Shown one piece after another: positions 22,399 through 30,934 of a stretch of DNA of 33,977 nucleotides (positions are counted from its first letter, which is position 1; each line of letters starts with the position of its first letter). This DNA is from DATCVA01 sp036567205. GTDB taxonomy: Bacteria; Pseudomonadota; Gammaproteobacteria; Burkholderiales; Burkholderiaceae_B. Location of the stretch: NCBI GenBank assembly GCA_036567205.1, contig DATCVA010000279.1, forward strand, positions 1-33,977. The letters run 5' to 3'. Both the position numbers and the translations under genes were made by a program. The notes beneath the pieces are model-generated. The model did no database searches. It saw only the letters and a program-made list of their open reading frames with translations, and had not been told where the DNA came from.

Positions 22399-23751
22399 AT
22401 GCGCCCACTGATCAACCCACGTCAATCAGCACAAATACCCTATCACTCTAGCCGTGGTCGGACGCTATTTACCTTTCTTGCTTCACTGTCTGCGTTAATA
22501 TTTGCCAGCCTGGCAGGCATGTCCAGCTCATCGGCAGGCATGACCTACCAATTAGATCAGGTGCATGCCGCTGCTGGCGAGGCTATCGTTATCAAAGGCG
22601 TATTGTTCAATGATACCGACACGGCCATTAACTCTAGCCCCCCAAAAAACCTGGTATTGCAGTGGCGTAACGAACAAGGCACGGCCACTCGTTCGCTGGC
22701 TTATCTGAAAACCGACTCACGGCAAGTGACGGTGCCAGTCAACAACTTTGTAGCCTTCGCCTGGCGGGCAGTTGTACCGACCGGGGTGCATGGGCTGGTC
22801 GCCATCAACATCGAAGGCAGTGAACAAACTCTTCTGGCGTTGGACGCCACCCCCCTGGAAAAAAGCCTGGTCGCCGGCTCGCCGGCCACGGTACCGGTGG
22901 TTGACGCCGGGGCCGCAACCGGCAATCAGCTTACCGATCCCCCGCTGCCCGCCAATATCGTCGCAGCAACAGGCGCCTCGGTCTCGGAAGGCCCCGCAGC
23001 AACAGCCCCCTCGGCTGCGGCCCCCTCGCCGTTCGATAACTTTAGAAACGCCATTTCACCTTACGAGCCCACGTATTTCGATTTAGGCGCCAAAGGCGGC
23101 ACCAACGCGCGCTTTCAAGTTAGTTTCAAGTATCGTTTATCGACCCCGGCCGATCCTAAAAAACCTGCTTTCGTCGACAACCTATACCTGGGCTACACCC
23201 AAACTGCCTTATGGGACTTGTCGGGCGACTCCCGACCTTTCATCGACACCACCTACAACCCCAGCCTCTTCTGGCAAAAAGACAAGCTATGGGAGTCGCC
23301 CGACAACCCCTGGTTTGTCGGGCTGAATACCGGAATCGAACATAAGTCCAACGGCAAAAGCGGTGACGACTCCCGTTCGCTAAACGACGTCTATATCCAG
23401 CCCGAATTCAACTACCGGTTCGCAGGCGGCAGTACCCTTACGTTTGCGCCGCGCGTAAAAACCTACTTTGCTGAAAGCGTTGGCCAAAACTACTCCAACT
23501 ACCTGGGCTATGTCGACTGGAAGCTGCGCTGGGCGCAAGATAACGGCCTGGTATTGACGGGCCTGTATCAGCAAGGCAAAAAAGGCCGTACGGCCACACA
23601 GCTGGAAGCCGCCTGGCCGTTGAAACGTACTTTTCTTAATATGAACGGCTACGTACACCTTCAATACTTCAAGGGCTATGGTGAAACGCTGCTAGGCTAC
23701 AACCAGAAAAGCAGCTCACAAGTTCGCCTGGGGCTGGCACTTATACCTTAA
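22399..23751 (+). CDS. pldA: Outer-membrane phospholipase A (PldA/OMPLA)
   Basis: Outer-membrane beta-barrel enzyme that removes acyl chains from phospholipids misplaced in the outer leaflet. It has 450 residues. A signal sequence covers about 22-47. The catalytic triad is plain: His315 and Ser317 in GIEHKSNG and Asn329 in SLNDVYIQPEF; the 14-residue His-Asn distance equals that of E. coli (142/156). The barrel strands from about 226 to the end include LYLGYTQTALWDLS and end in an aromatic-poor LGLALIP. Residues 48-215 form an N-terminal region absent from the E. coli enzyme, with a linker rich in Ala, Pro and Ser at about 187-211. It stands alone, convergent with the Bug gene 16 bases away. 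Confidence 0.93.
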   Translation: MRPLINPRQSAQIPYHSSRGRTLFTFLASLSALIFASLAGMSSSSAGMTYQLDQVHAAAGEAIVIKGVLFNDTDTAINSSPPKNLVLQWRNEQGTATRSLAYLKTDSRQVTVPVNNFVAFAWRAVVPTGVHGLVAINIEGSEQTLLALDATPLEKSLVAGSPATVPVVDAGAATGNQLTDPPLPANIVAATGASVSEGPAATAPSAAAPSPFDNFRNAISPYEPTYFDLGAKGGTNARFQVSFKYRLSTPADPKKPAFVDNLYLGYTQTALWDLSGDSRPFIDTTYNPSLFWQKDKLWESPDNPWFVGLNTGIEHKSNGKSGDDSRSLNDVYIQPEFNYRFAGGSTLTFAPRVKTYFAESVGQNYSNYLGYVDWKLRWAQDNGLVLTGLYQQGKKGRTATQLEAAWPLKRTFLNMNGYVHLQYFKGYGETLLGYNQKSSSQVRLGLALIP

Positions 23752-23767
23752 ATTTGTGCCTGGGGGG

Positions 23768-24736
23768 TTATTTGCTTTTCTTGATTAGCTCACCCCAGCG
23801 CTTCATATCGCGTGCAATCAACTGGTCCATAAACTCGGGTGTTGATGATTTTGGAACCATACCCAAGGTCAACAATTGCTTGGTAAACGCGGGGGTTTTA
23901 AGCGCCTCTGAAACATCGGCATTGAGCTTGTCGATTACAGCTTTGGGTGTAGCCGATGGAACCACTACGCTATACCACGTTGAAATATCGAAATCCTTGA
24001 AACCAGCCTCGGACATCGTGGGTATTTCGGGGGCCAGATCAGACCTGGATTCAGATGTCAGTACCAAAACGCGAGCCTTGCCTTGCGCATGATAGGGTAA
24101 CAAGCTGGGAAGGTCGGCAATGACCATGTCGATCTGACCCCCAAGCAAATCAATAATAGCCGGCTGAGCCCCTTTATAAGGAATATAGGAGATGTTTGCT
24201 CCTGTCTCTTGTTTAATAAGATCACCCACCAGCGGTCCCAAAGTACCCGCAGACCCATAATCCAAACCTTTGGTTGTCGATTTCGATAACGCGATCAGCT
24301 CTTGCAATGAGTTGGCCTGAACATTTTTCCCCAGCAGAATCGCAAAGGGATTCTCTGCCACGAAACTTACTCCTTTAAAGGCCGTTTTCGGATCGTACGA
24401 CAAGGTATCAAACATCGTGGGCGCAAGCGCGAGATTTCCCATTGTGGCCAAATATAATGTATAGCCATCAGGAGTTGACTTGGCGACTGTTTCGCTGGCT
24501 ATCACTCCGCCCGCACCCAACTTGTTTTCCACCACGACAGCCTGATTCCATTTTTTCCCCAGCGGTTCAGACAAAGCGCGTGCCACCAGATCCGGAGCAC
24601 TGCCCGGCGAAAATGGAACAATTATTTTGACTGGCCGGGTAGGAAACGTGGTGTCTTGCGCCTGGGCGATACCTGCTTGCGCAAAGACCAGACCGAGCCC
24701 TGCAAGGGCGCCAAAAAAAATGCGTTTAAATGTCAT
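23768..24736 (-). CDS. Bug/TctC-family periplasmic binding protein (orphan, second copy)
   Basis: Periplasmic solute-binding protein of 322 residues from the ATG at 24736, which has GGAG eight bases upstream; the frame is open to 24754 without a ribosome site. The signal peptide is about 1-26 (FFGALAGLGLVFAQAGIAQAQ). TFPTRPVKIIVPFSPGSAPDLVAR and VVVENKLGAGGVIASE are the family's ligand-loop regions. No TctA or TctB genes are near. It follows the CocE-type hydrolase gene by 89 bases on the same strand, so it may bind that enzyme's substrate or product. Confidence 0.92.
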   Translation of the reverse strand: MTFKRIFFGALAGLGLVFAQAGIAQAQDTTFPTRPVKIIVPFSPGSAPDLVARALSEPLGKKWNQAVVVENKLGAGGVIASETVAKSTPDGYTLYLATMGNLALAPTMFDTLSYDPKTAFKGVSFVAENPFAILLGKNVQANSLQELIALSKSTTKGLDYGSAGTLGPLVGDLIKQETGANISYIPYKGAQPAIIDLLGGQIDMVIADLPSLLPYHAQGKARVLVLTSESRSDLAPEIPTMSEAGFKDFDISTWYSVVVPSATPKAVIDKLNADVSEALKTPAFTKQLLTLGMVPKSSTPEFMDQLIARDMKRWGELIKKSK

Positions 24737-24825
24737 GTAAATCTCCAGTATCAATTTTTATAAACTCAACAATTAAAAGCAGCAAGAGGAATAGGACACC
24801 TTACTTAGCTGCTCTTTTGTTTATT

Positions 24826-26574
24826 TCATGGAATAATCGGAAGCAAAATCTGGCTGGCATACTTCCCACCCGTATATACCGTTACCGAACCATTTAGATC
24901 AGGACTGCTTCGGTCATCAGAATCGCCATGTAAAAACGGTCCACATCCTTTTGACGGATACCTGTGACGCGAGTTGCGCTCGGCGTCGATAACGCCAGAA
25001 TATTCGTAATCACTTCCCTTCACGGTAAACGCTAGCTGGTATCCAGCTGGCACAACAATACTGGTCGGCCAAATTTCGATATCGAGGGGAACCACTTCAT
25101 TCGGCTGCAAGGGTAATTGACGGGTATGCTTATATACTGGCCGCCACGGAGTGCTCAGACTCTCGTCCAGCTCGCGGTGGGAGGCACGCAACCAGCCTTG
25201 TGCGATCGGTGTGTGCGCGTCCATGGCGCCACGGAATGTAACTTCCTGCCCTTCCGGGTCGAACAGCCGGACAATGACGAACAAATCCGCATCCGCCGTC
25301 GACGAGCTGATGTAAAGGCGAGCAGCAAGCGGCCCAGTGATTTCAGTCGATTCGGCAAAAGGCGCCGACCTGAAAGTCAATCCCTCGGTATTCACCTGAT
25401 AGCTTTTTTGTGATGCAGCCTGGACGGGCGCCTCTGACATACTTTGTTCACGGCCATCCAGGTACCAGGGAGTCCATTGCGTACGCGCAAGTGGCCACTC
25501 ATTCTCGCCGCGTTGTTCAAAATGATCGATATGTCTTACCTGAAGCTGTACGCGCTGCTGCTGCGCCCATGTTGAAGCATCGCCCTTAAGGTAACGATCA
25601 AAAAAACGTTTCTGTAAGTCCAGACCATACGGGGTATAAAAATGCGTCCAGTGCTCCAGACCATGAATTTCCAGATACTTGTCGTCGGAGGAGGACTGGG
25701 TGAACGCCTCGATGTTTCCACGCAAATGTAGGCCCTGACCTCCCCAGTTGGCCGAAGACAGGAACGGAACCTGCACCTTGCTGAAATCGGTAATTACCGG
25801 ACGATAGTAATCATCCAGCAATGGATGCGCTTTGACCACTGCGCGCTTATCAATGCGTTGCTTGCGCAGCTCGTCTTCCGACAATGTAACCGGACCAGCG
25901 CAAGGTTGATCGGTAATAGGATGGCGACGGCTGCGTTCCCCTTGTCCATATTGCATGGCGACCTGCTTTGGCAACCATGAGTCAAGGAAAGTGCAACGAA
26001 TGCCCCCATGAAAATACAACTCGCGATAACAATCCGACGCGCCCTCCCAAGGGATAATAGCCTTCAGATGACGAGGCTGAGATGCCGCAACCAGCCATTG
26101 ATTGGCCGCATAGTACGAAATGCCCAATAACCCAACATTCCCGTCGCACCATGACTGTGTACCAGCCCACTCAATGCAATCGTGATAGTCCTTTACTTCG
26201 CGTGCAGACCAAAGGTCTTGCGTGCCCTCGGACCACCCCGCCCCTCGTGAGTCAACACGCAAGATCGCATAGCCATGAGGAACCCAACGTTCCGGGTCAG
26301 TCAGCTCCCAGCACTGATAATTGTTGGTGCTTCCCTTCGTAATGTCAGGAAACTCTGCAACCATAGAATCCCACTGAGGAGCGTATGCGTCTTGAAACGC
26401 TTGTCCTTTAGCGTAACAACCGTAGCTCATGATCACAGGCACCGGGCCCGAGTCAATGGGCCGGAACAAATCGGCACGAAGTATTACGCCATCTTCCATC
26501 ACGATTGGTATTTGCCACGTAATGTGCATCCCATCCCGAACTTCCGATGTCTGAAAATTCTCAATACTACTCAT
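24826..26574 (-). CDS. CocE/NonD-family alpha/beta hydrolase
   Basis: Serine hydrolase of the X-Pro dipeptidyl-peptidase/cocaine esterase group, acting on an ester or amide; 582 residues. The alpha/beta fold begins with VMEDGVILRADLFRP and RVDSRGAGWSEG. The nucleophile is Ser153 in GLLGISYYAANQW. The catalytic His is probably in HGLEHWTHF, in the place of the usual GPW.H motif. The C-terminal third is the jelly-roll domain (for example ITGPLAARLYISSSTADADLFVIVRLFDPEG split across its strands). No signal peptide is seen, so it should act in the cytoplasm. The ATG at 26574 lies five bases after GGAGG; a GTG just before it is less well placed. It is divergent from a GntR regulator across a perfect palindrome. 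Substrate unknown. Confidence 0.9.
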   Translation of the reverse strand: MSSIENFQTSEVRDGMHITWQIPIVMEDGVILRADLFRPIDSGPVPVIMSYGCYAKGQAFQDAYAPQWDSMVAEFPDITKGSTNNYQCWELTDPERWVPHGYAILRVDSRGAGWSEGTQDLWSAREVKDYHDCIEWAGTQSWCDGNVGLLGISYYAANQWLVAASQPRHLKAIIPWEGASDCYRELYFHGGIRCTFLDSWLPKQVAMQYGQGERSRRHPITDQPCAGPVTLSEDELRKQRIDKRAVVKAHPLLDDYYRPVITDFSKVQVPFLSSANWGGQGLHLRGNIEAFTQSSSDDKYLEIHGLEHWTHFYTPYGLDLQKRFFDRYLKGDASTWAQQQRVQLQVRHIDHFEQRGENEWPLARTQWTPWYLDGREQSMSEAPVQAASQKSYQVNTEGLTFRSAPFAESTEITGPLAARLYISSSTADADLFVIVRLFDPEGQEVTFRGAMDAHTPIAQGWLRASHRELDESLSTPWRPVYKHTRQLPLQPNEVVPLDIEIWPTSIVVPAGYQLAFTVKGSDYEYSGVIDAERNSRHRYPSKGCGPFLHGDSDDRSSPDLNGSVTVYTGGKYASQILLPIIP

Positions 26575-26605
26575 CACATCCTCCGAATCATATTGCCAAC
26601 TAAGT

Positions 26606-26631
26606 TATCGTTAATTTTCAAATTAACGATA
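26606..26631. promoter_or_regulatory. Perfect 26-bp palindrome, probable GntR operator
   Basis: Arm TATCGTTAATTT (26606-26617) and its exact complement (26620-26631) flank a 2-base centre. It lies between the divergent hydrolase and GntR genes. Two overlapping TATAAT boxes (26630-26635 and 26635-26640), readable toward the GntR gene, touch its right edge. A bound dimer would cover the -35 to -10 region of that promoter and the upstream part of the hydrolase promoter. GntR/FCD proteins often bind palindromes with central GT...AC, which both arms contain. Confidence 0.75.
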
Positions 26632-26711
26632 TAATATAATAAATTCCGTAATGAGTGCAGTACAATTTAGTATCCCAACTCGGGAAAAACCCTAGGCAGA
26701 TCCTTTTGACA

Positions 26712-27413
26712 ATGCTAGAACTCAGTGAAGCGGTTAACCACGTCTCGTCTAATACGAAACGTGCTGGCGCCACCCGCGCCACACAGATAAGCGACAAAAT
26801 CAAGGCGGCGATCCTTCATGGACGATTGCCCCCCGGAACACGACTAAGGCTTGAAGATCTGCGAACAGAATTTGAGGTTAGCTGGAGCCCGCTAAGAGAA
26901 AGTCTTTCCAGATTGGTCGCAGAAGGACTAATCGTTTCAGAAGAAGGGCGCGCCTATTTTGTAGCCCCCATTTCCCGCAACGAGCTCTTAAATGTTCTTG
27001 ATATACGAATTACACTCGAGGTCAAAGCCTTGCGAGCATCCATTCAAAATGGCGACGACGCCTGGGAAAGAGACCTGGTCGCGACTCATCATCATTTGAA
27101 CAAGCTGGAGTCTATTGGCTGGGATTCAGAACAACTTGAAGAGTGGGAAAAATGGCACGACAAATTCCACTTAGCATTGATAAGTGGCTGCGGCTCGCCT
27201 TTACTTATGCAGTATTGCTCGCATCTTCATAGTATTAGCGATCGCTATCGCAGGTTGTTTTTTTCCGCCAACCCTCGTGACCGCGACATCAAAAGCGAAC
27301 ACCAGGCCATTTTGACAGCAACACTTGCACGCGATGCCGAGAAGGCAAGCCATTTATTGGAAACACACGTTAGCAGAACACTTCAGACAATTTTAAGCGC
27401 CATGCCGGCATAA
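26712..27413 (+). CDS. GntR-family regulator, FCD (FadR) subfamily
   Basis: A 233-residue repressor-type protein. The N-terminal winged helix covers about 22-85 (ISDKIKAAILHGRLPPGTRL, then SWSPLRESLSRLVAEGLI). The C-terminal all-helical FCD domain has DIRITLEVKALRAS, the metal-ligand pattern with DKFHLAL and SEHQAIL, and a final H in LLETHVSRTLQ. The ATG at 26712 fits family length; a GTG at 26655 would add 19 residues and neither has a strong ribosome site. It probably controls the divergent hydrolase-Bug genes and itself through the palindrome between them. Ligands of this subfamily are usually organic acids. Confidence 0.9.
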   Translation: MLELSEAVNHVSSNTKRAGATRATQISDKIKAAILHGRLPPGTRLRLEDLRTEFEVSWSPLRESLSRLVAEGLIVSEEGRAYFVAPISRNELLNVLDIRITLEVKALRASIQNGDDAWERDLVATHHHLNKLESIGWDSEQLEEWEKWHDKFHLALISGCGSPLLMQYCSHLHSISDRYRRLFFSANPRDRDIKSEHQAILTATLARDAEKASHLLETHVSRTLQTILSAMPA

Positions 27414-27476
27414 GACCATGCCAGCCCATGTCGAAATCACACACGACGGCGCCCGTCAACGTCGACCGACAGGACT

Positions 27477-28223
27477 CTAAAACGATAAATACGATTTCCG
27501 GATTTCATCATTGTTGACAAGTTCTTTCATGCTTCCCTGATAGCGCAACATGCCCTTTTCCAGCACATAAGCGCGATCCGATACCAGTTGAGCAAAATGA
27601 ATGTTTTGCTCAGACAGCAACACACTGGCGCCGCGCTCTTTCAATGCCAGAATCATGGCAACCATTTGATCCACAATAACAGGCGCCACTCCTTCGGAAG
27701 GTTCATCAAGCAGTACGACGAAGGGGTTGCCCATCAGAGTCCGCGCAACAGTCAGCATTTGTTGCTCGCCGCCGCTCATGGTGCCCGCCAGACGGCTACC
27801 AGTGTTTGCCAAATGGGGAAATAATTTATATAAATCATCGGCAACCCAATTTAAGGCGGGTTGTCCATCCGGCCAATAGCGCAACCCAAGACGCCCGACC
27901 TCGAGATTCTCTTTAACGCTCAGTTCGCTGAAAATCCGCCGATCTTCCGGAACGTATCCCAACCCAAGCCGCGCTACCTCGTAGGGTTGTAAACGGTCGA
28001 TGCCCTGCCCCATAAACTCAACGCTGCCCGAGCGCTTGTGCACCAGACCCATTATTGATTTTAGTGTGGTTGACTTGCCCGCACCGTTACGCCCCATCAA
28101 CGCGACTACTTCGCCGCGCCCAACCTCCAGGCTGATATCGTGCAGAATATGAGCTGCTCCGTACCAGGCATTTAAGTCTGACACCGACAACAAACAAGTC
28201 GATTTCAATTCAGCAGAACTCAT
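27477..28223 (-). CDS. livF: LIV-type ABC transporter ATP-binding protein (LivF, system 2)
   Basis: Second-system ATPase of 248 residues: Walker A GRNGAGKST near 40, signature TMSGGEQQMLTVARTLM, Walker B FVVLLDEPSEG, and LLSEQN in place of the H-loop as usual in LivF. Its ATG overlaps the LivG stop by four bases (28220-28223). It is the last gene of the second importer operon and ends 63 bases from the convergent GntR gene; no convincing terminator lies between. Confidence 0.93.
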   Translation of the reverse strand: MSSAELKSTCLLSVSDLNAWYGAAHILHDISLEVGRGEVVALMGRNGAGKSTTLKSIMGLVHKRSGSVEFMGQGIDRLQPYEVARLGLGYVPEDRRIFSELSVKENLEVGRLGLRYWPDGQPALNWVADDLYKLFPHLANTGSRLAGTMSGGEQQMLTVARTLMGNPFVVLLDEPSEGVAPVIVDQMVAMILALKERGASVLLSEQNIHFAQLVSDRAYVLEKGMLRYQGSMKELVNNDEIRKSYLSF

Positions 28224-28993
28224 GTCGCACCCCCGGAGGTTGTCCCGAAAGTTTTACCGGTGCCAAAATAGACTTCTTGGACTTGCGGATTATTGCGCAC
28301 CTCGTGAGCACTACCCTGAGCGATAAGCCGTCCTCTGGCCAGTACAATAATTCGATCGGCGTACCCAAAGACCACGTCCATGCTGTGTTCGGTAAACAAC
28401 ACCGCCATATGCCGCTCGACCACAATGCGTTTAACCAAAGCAATCAACTCATTACGCTCTTTGGGCGCCATGCCGGCGGTGGGCTCGTCCATAAGCAACA
28501 AGCGTGGTTCTCCCGCCAGGCCCATGGCCAGCTCGACACGCTTGACATCGCCGTACGCAAGCTCGCTGCACGGTCGATCGGCCTGAGCCTGCATCTGGAC
28601 TTGTGCAAGCAGGTGAAGCGCCTCGGCTCGATATTGCGTCAAGGCCGGGCGCCACAACGAAAACACTTTACGTCGTTGCGCCAAGAAGGCCATCTGAATA
28701 TTTTCAAGCACCGTCAGCGATGCAAACGTAGCTGCGATCTGAAATGTACGCCCCACCCCCATACGGGCTATTTTTCGGGACGGCGTGCCCAGCAGCTCGA
28801 CTCCATCGAGCTTAACGGAGCCGCCGCTGGCCGGAAGTTGCCCATTCAACATATTGAACGTGGTTGATTTGCCAGCCCCATTAGGACCGATTAATGCTAG
28901 CAACTGGCCTGCGGCCAACTCAAAACCAATGCCATCGACCGCGATATTGCCGCCAAAGTGCTTCTTTAAATTATGCACAACCAGCAAACTCAT
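28220..28993 (-). CDS. livG: LIV-type ABC transporter ATP-binding protein (LivG, system 2)
   Basis: ATPase of 257 residues: Walker A GPNGAGKST at 36-44, signature region LAYGDVKRVELAMGL, Walker B LLLMDEPTAGMAP and H-loop FTEHSMDVVF. The signature reads AYGD where canonical proteins have SGGQ or SYGQ, a known LivG variation. The frame extends upstream to 29128, but the ATG at 28993 follows GGAGG by six bases and overlaps the permease stop (ATGA at 28990-28993). It is encoded as a free subunit, unlike in system 1. Confidence 0.93.
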   Translation of the reverse strand: MSLLVVHNLKKHFGGNIAVDGIGFELAAGQLLALIGPNGAGKSTTFNMLNGQLPASGGSVKLDGVELLGTPSRKIARMGVGRTFQIAATFASLTVLENIQMAFLAQRRKVFSLWRPALTQYRAEALHLLAQVQMQAQADRPCSELAYGDVKRVELAMGLAGEPRLLLMDEPTAGMAPKERNELIALVKRIVVERHMAVLFTEHSMDVVFGYADRIIVLARGRLIAQGSAHEVRNNPQVQEVYFGTGKTFGTTSGGAT

Positions 28994-30906
28994 GGCTGTC
29001 CTCCGGTATGGACGGGATTTTTGCGCATCGGCCGAAAACGTTCGACAAGCTGATTGAAAAAGCCAGCGATACCTTGTGGAAAAGCCAGCACAATCATCAA
29101 AATAACCACGCCAAACAAGGCTCGCCAATATTGCGTAATGCCCACAAAATAATCTTGCATCAACGTAAAGGCTGTGGCCCCCACAATGGGGCCAAGCAGC
29201 GTTTGCACACCGCCAAGCAACACCATGACCAGGCCATCGACGGACTTGCCCACCGAAATGACCTCGGGCGAAACGCCCCCTTTAGAAAACACAAACAGGG
29301 ATCCTGCGAGCCCTGCAAACACCCCTGCAATTACAAATGCCAGCCACTGTACGCGCTTGACATCAATGCCGATCGCATCGGCCCGTAGTGCCGAATCGCG
29401 GCTGGCGCGCAACGCAAAGCCAAAGGGTGAAAAAACAAACCGCCGCAAGATCGCCACCGACACCACCACCCATACCAGGGCAAAATAATAATAAGCGTCC
29501 CCCGATAACCAGTCGCTTGGCCAGACTCCGACAATACCGTTTGAACCGCCCGTTACCGCGTCCCACTGATACGCCACCGACCAGACTATCTGGGCAAACG
29601 CCAGCGTCAGCATAGCTAAATAAACGCCCGACAAGCGTACGCAAAACCATCCAAAAACCACTGCCCCCATGCCTGCGAACAAAGGAGCAAGCGCCATGGC
29701 CGACCCCATCGACCAGTCCGCCGTTTTGACCAGCATCGCCGCGCCATACGCGCCCAGGCCAAAGTAGGCGGCGTGGCCAAAAGAAACCATGCCGCCTGGC
29801 CCCATCATGAAATGCAAACTGGCGGCGAAGATGGCGGCAACGAAAATATCCAGCACGATCACTGGTGCATAAGGAAAATAGCCTGACGCTAAGGGCACGG
29901 CCAATAACGCCAGTAGCAAAACCGCCATGAACCCTTTAAACGCGACGGAACCGTAGCGCAACGGCCTTTCAGGCACCCCCATTTGACGGGAGAAAGCCAA
30001 CGGCTTGCCCAGCAAACCCCAGGGCCGGAATGCCAGTACCAGCGCCATAAAAATGAACTCGACCACCAACGTCAGCTTGGGAAACGCAATGGTGAAACCA
30101 CCAAACGAAACAACCCCCAAGGCGATGCATAGTGCCTTGAGTTCGGCAATAATCAGCGCTGCCAGATACGCTCCTGGAATTGAGCCCATTCCTCCGACAA
30201 CGACCACCACAAAAACATCGCCGATGATGCTTAGGTCCAGCCCCAGACTAGCCGGCTGCCGGGGGATCTGGATCGCGCCACCGAAGGCGGCCAGAAATGC
30301 ACCCAGCGCAAAAACCCCGGTAAAAAGCCAGGCCTGATTCACCCCTAACGCCCCAAGCATCTCACGATCCTGGGTTGCTGCCCGTATTAACGTACCCCAA
30401 CGGGTACGCGTTAACAAAAACCATAACCCCGCCAAAACAAGCGGGCCTATGATGATCAGGGCAATATCGTAAACCGGTAAATATCGGTCAAAAACTTGAA
30501 CCGCCCCGTTCAGGCCAGGCGCCAGGGGGCCCAATAGGTCGTCTGGCCCCCAAAGCCATAATGCTGCGTCATTGATGACCAGCACCAGCGCAAAGGTAGC
30601 CAGCAACTGGAACATTTCTGGCGCTTGATAAATACGCCGCAAAAGCGTTATCTCGATAATGGCGCCCAAGACACCCACTATTAACGCTGCCGCCAGCAGG
30701 CTTAGCCAGAAACCCGCGGCGCCGTGCCCCCATAGCTGCACCTGCGAATAGGCAATATAAATACCCAGCATGTATAAAGAGCCATGCGCAAAATTAACAA
30801 TGCGCGTGACTCCAAACATAAGCGACAAACCCGCGGCTACTAAAAACAGGGACGAAGCCTCTGCCAAGCCGTTCAGGAACTGAACGATAAAACCGGTAAG
30901 CTGCAT
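28990..30906 (-). CDS. Fused LivH-LivM permease of LIV-type importer 2
   Basis: A 638-residue membrane protein holding both permeases in one chain. Residues 1 to about 290 are LivH: GLSLMFGVTRIVNFAHGSLYMLG near the start and VVVVGGMGSIPGAYLAALIIAELK near the end, split among its helices. After a hydrophilic joint (about 300-320, RPWGLLGKPLAFSRQ) comes LivM: MMGPGGMVSFGHAAYFGLGA and RASRDSALRADAIGID are its hallmarks. About 16 or more hydrophobic segments are visible. There is no good ribosome site at the normal distance; a GNRA-loop hairpin sits eight bases before the ATG. Confidence 0.92.
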   Translation of the reverse strand: MQLTGFIVQFLNGLAEASSLFLVAAGLSLMFGVTRIVNFAHGSLYMLGIYIAYSQVQLWGHGAAGFWLSLLAAALIVGVLGAIIEITLLRRIYQAPEMFQLLATFALVLVINDAALWLWGPDDLLGPLAPGLNGAVQVFDRYLPVYDIALIIIGPLVLAGLWFLLTRTRWGTLIRAATQDREMLGALGVNQAWLFTGVFALGAFLAAFGGAIQIPRQPASLGLDLSIIGDVFVVVVVGGMGSIPGAYLAALIIAELKALCIALGVVSFGGFTIAFPKLTLVVEFIFMALVLAFRPWGLLGKPLAFSRQMGVPERPLRYGSVAFKGFMAVLLLALLAVPLASGYFPYAPVIVLDIFVAAIFAASLHFMMGPGGMVSFGHAAYFGLGAYGAAMLVKTADWSMGSAMALAPLFAGMGAVVFGWFCVRLSGVYLAMLTLAFAQIVWSVAYQWDAVTGGSNGIVGVWPSDWLSGDAYYYFALVWVVVSVAILRRFVFSPFGFALRASRDSALRADAIGIDVKRVQWLAFVIAGVFAGLAGSLFVFSKGGVSPEVISVGKSVDGLVMVLLGGVQTLLGPIVGATAFTLMQDYFVGITQYWRALFGVVILMIVLAFPQGIAGFFNQLVERFRPMRKNPVHTGGQP

Positions 30907-30914
30907 GAAATAGT

Positions 30915-30934
30915 GCGTTGCCTCGCGGCAACGC
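30915..30934 (-). promoter_or_regulatory. GNRA-tetraloop hairpin between binding protein and permease genes (system 2)
   Basis: Perfect 8-base stem: arm GCGTTGCC at 30915-30922 and complement at 30927-30934. In the RNA read from the minus strand the loop is GCGA, a stable GNRA tetraloop. It lies 12 bases after the binding-protein stop and 8 bases before the permease ATG, just where a ribosome site would be. No T-run follows. It may protect the upstream message and lower translation of the permease. Confidence 0.65.

Noticed and set aside
24760..24825. AGCAGC/GCTGCT repeat with a nearby T-run between the hydrolase and Bug genes as a terminator.
   Set aside because: The stem is six bases with a loop of over 20 bases; too weak to call.
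27447..27459. Small inverted repeat (GACGG/CCGTC) between the convergent GntR and LivF genes as a terminator.
   Set aside because: Only five paired bases, a three-base loop and no T-run on either strand.
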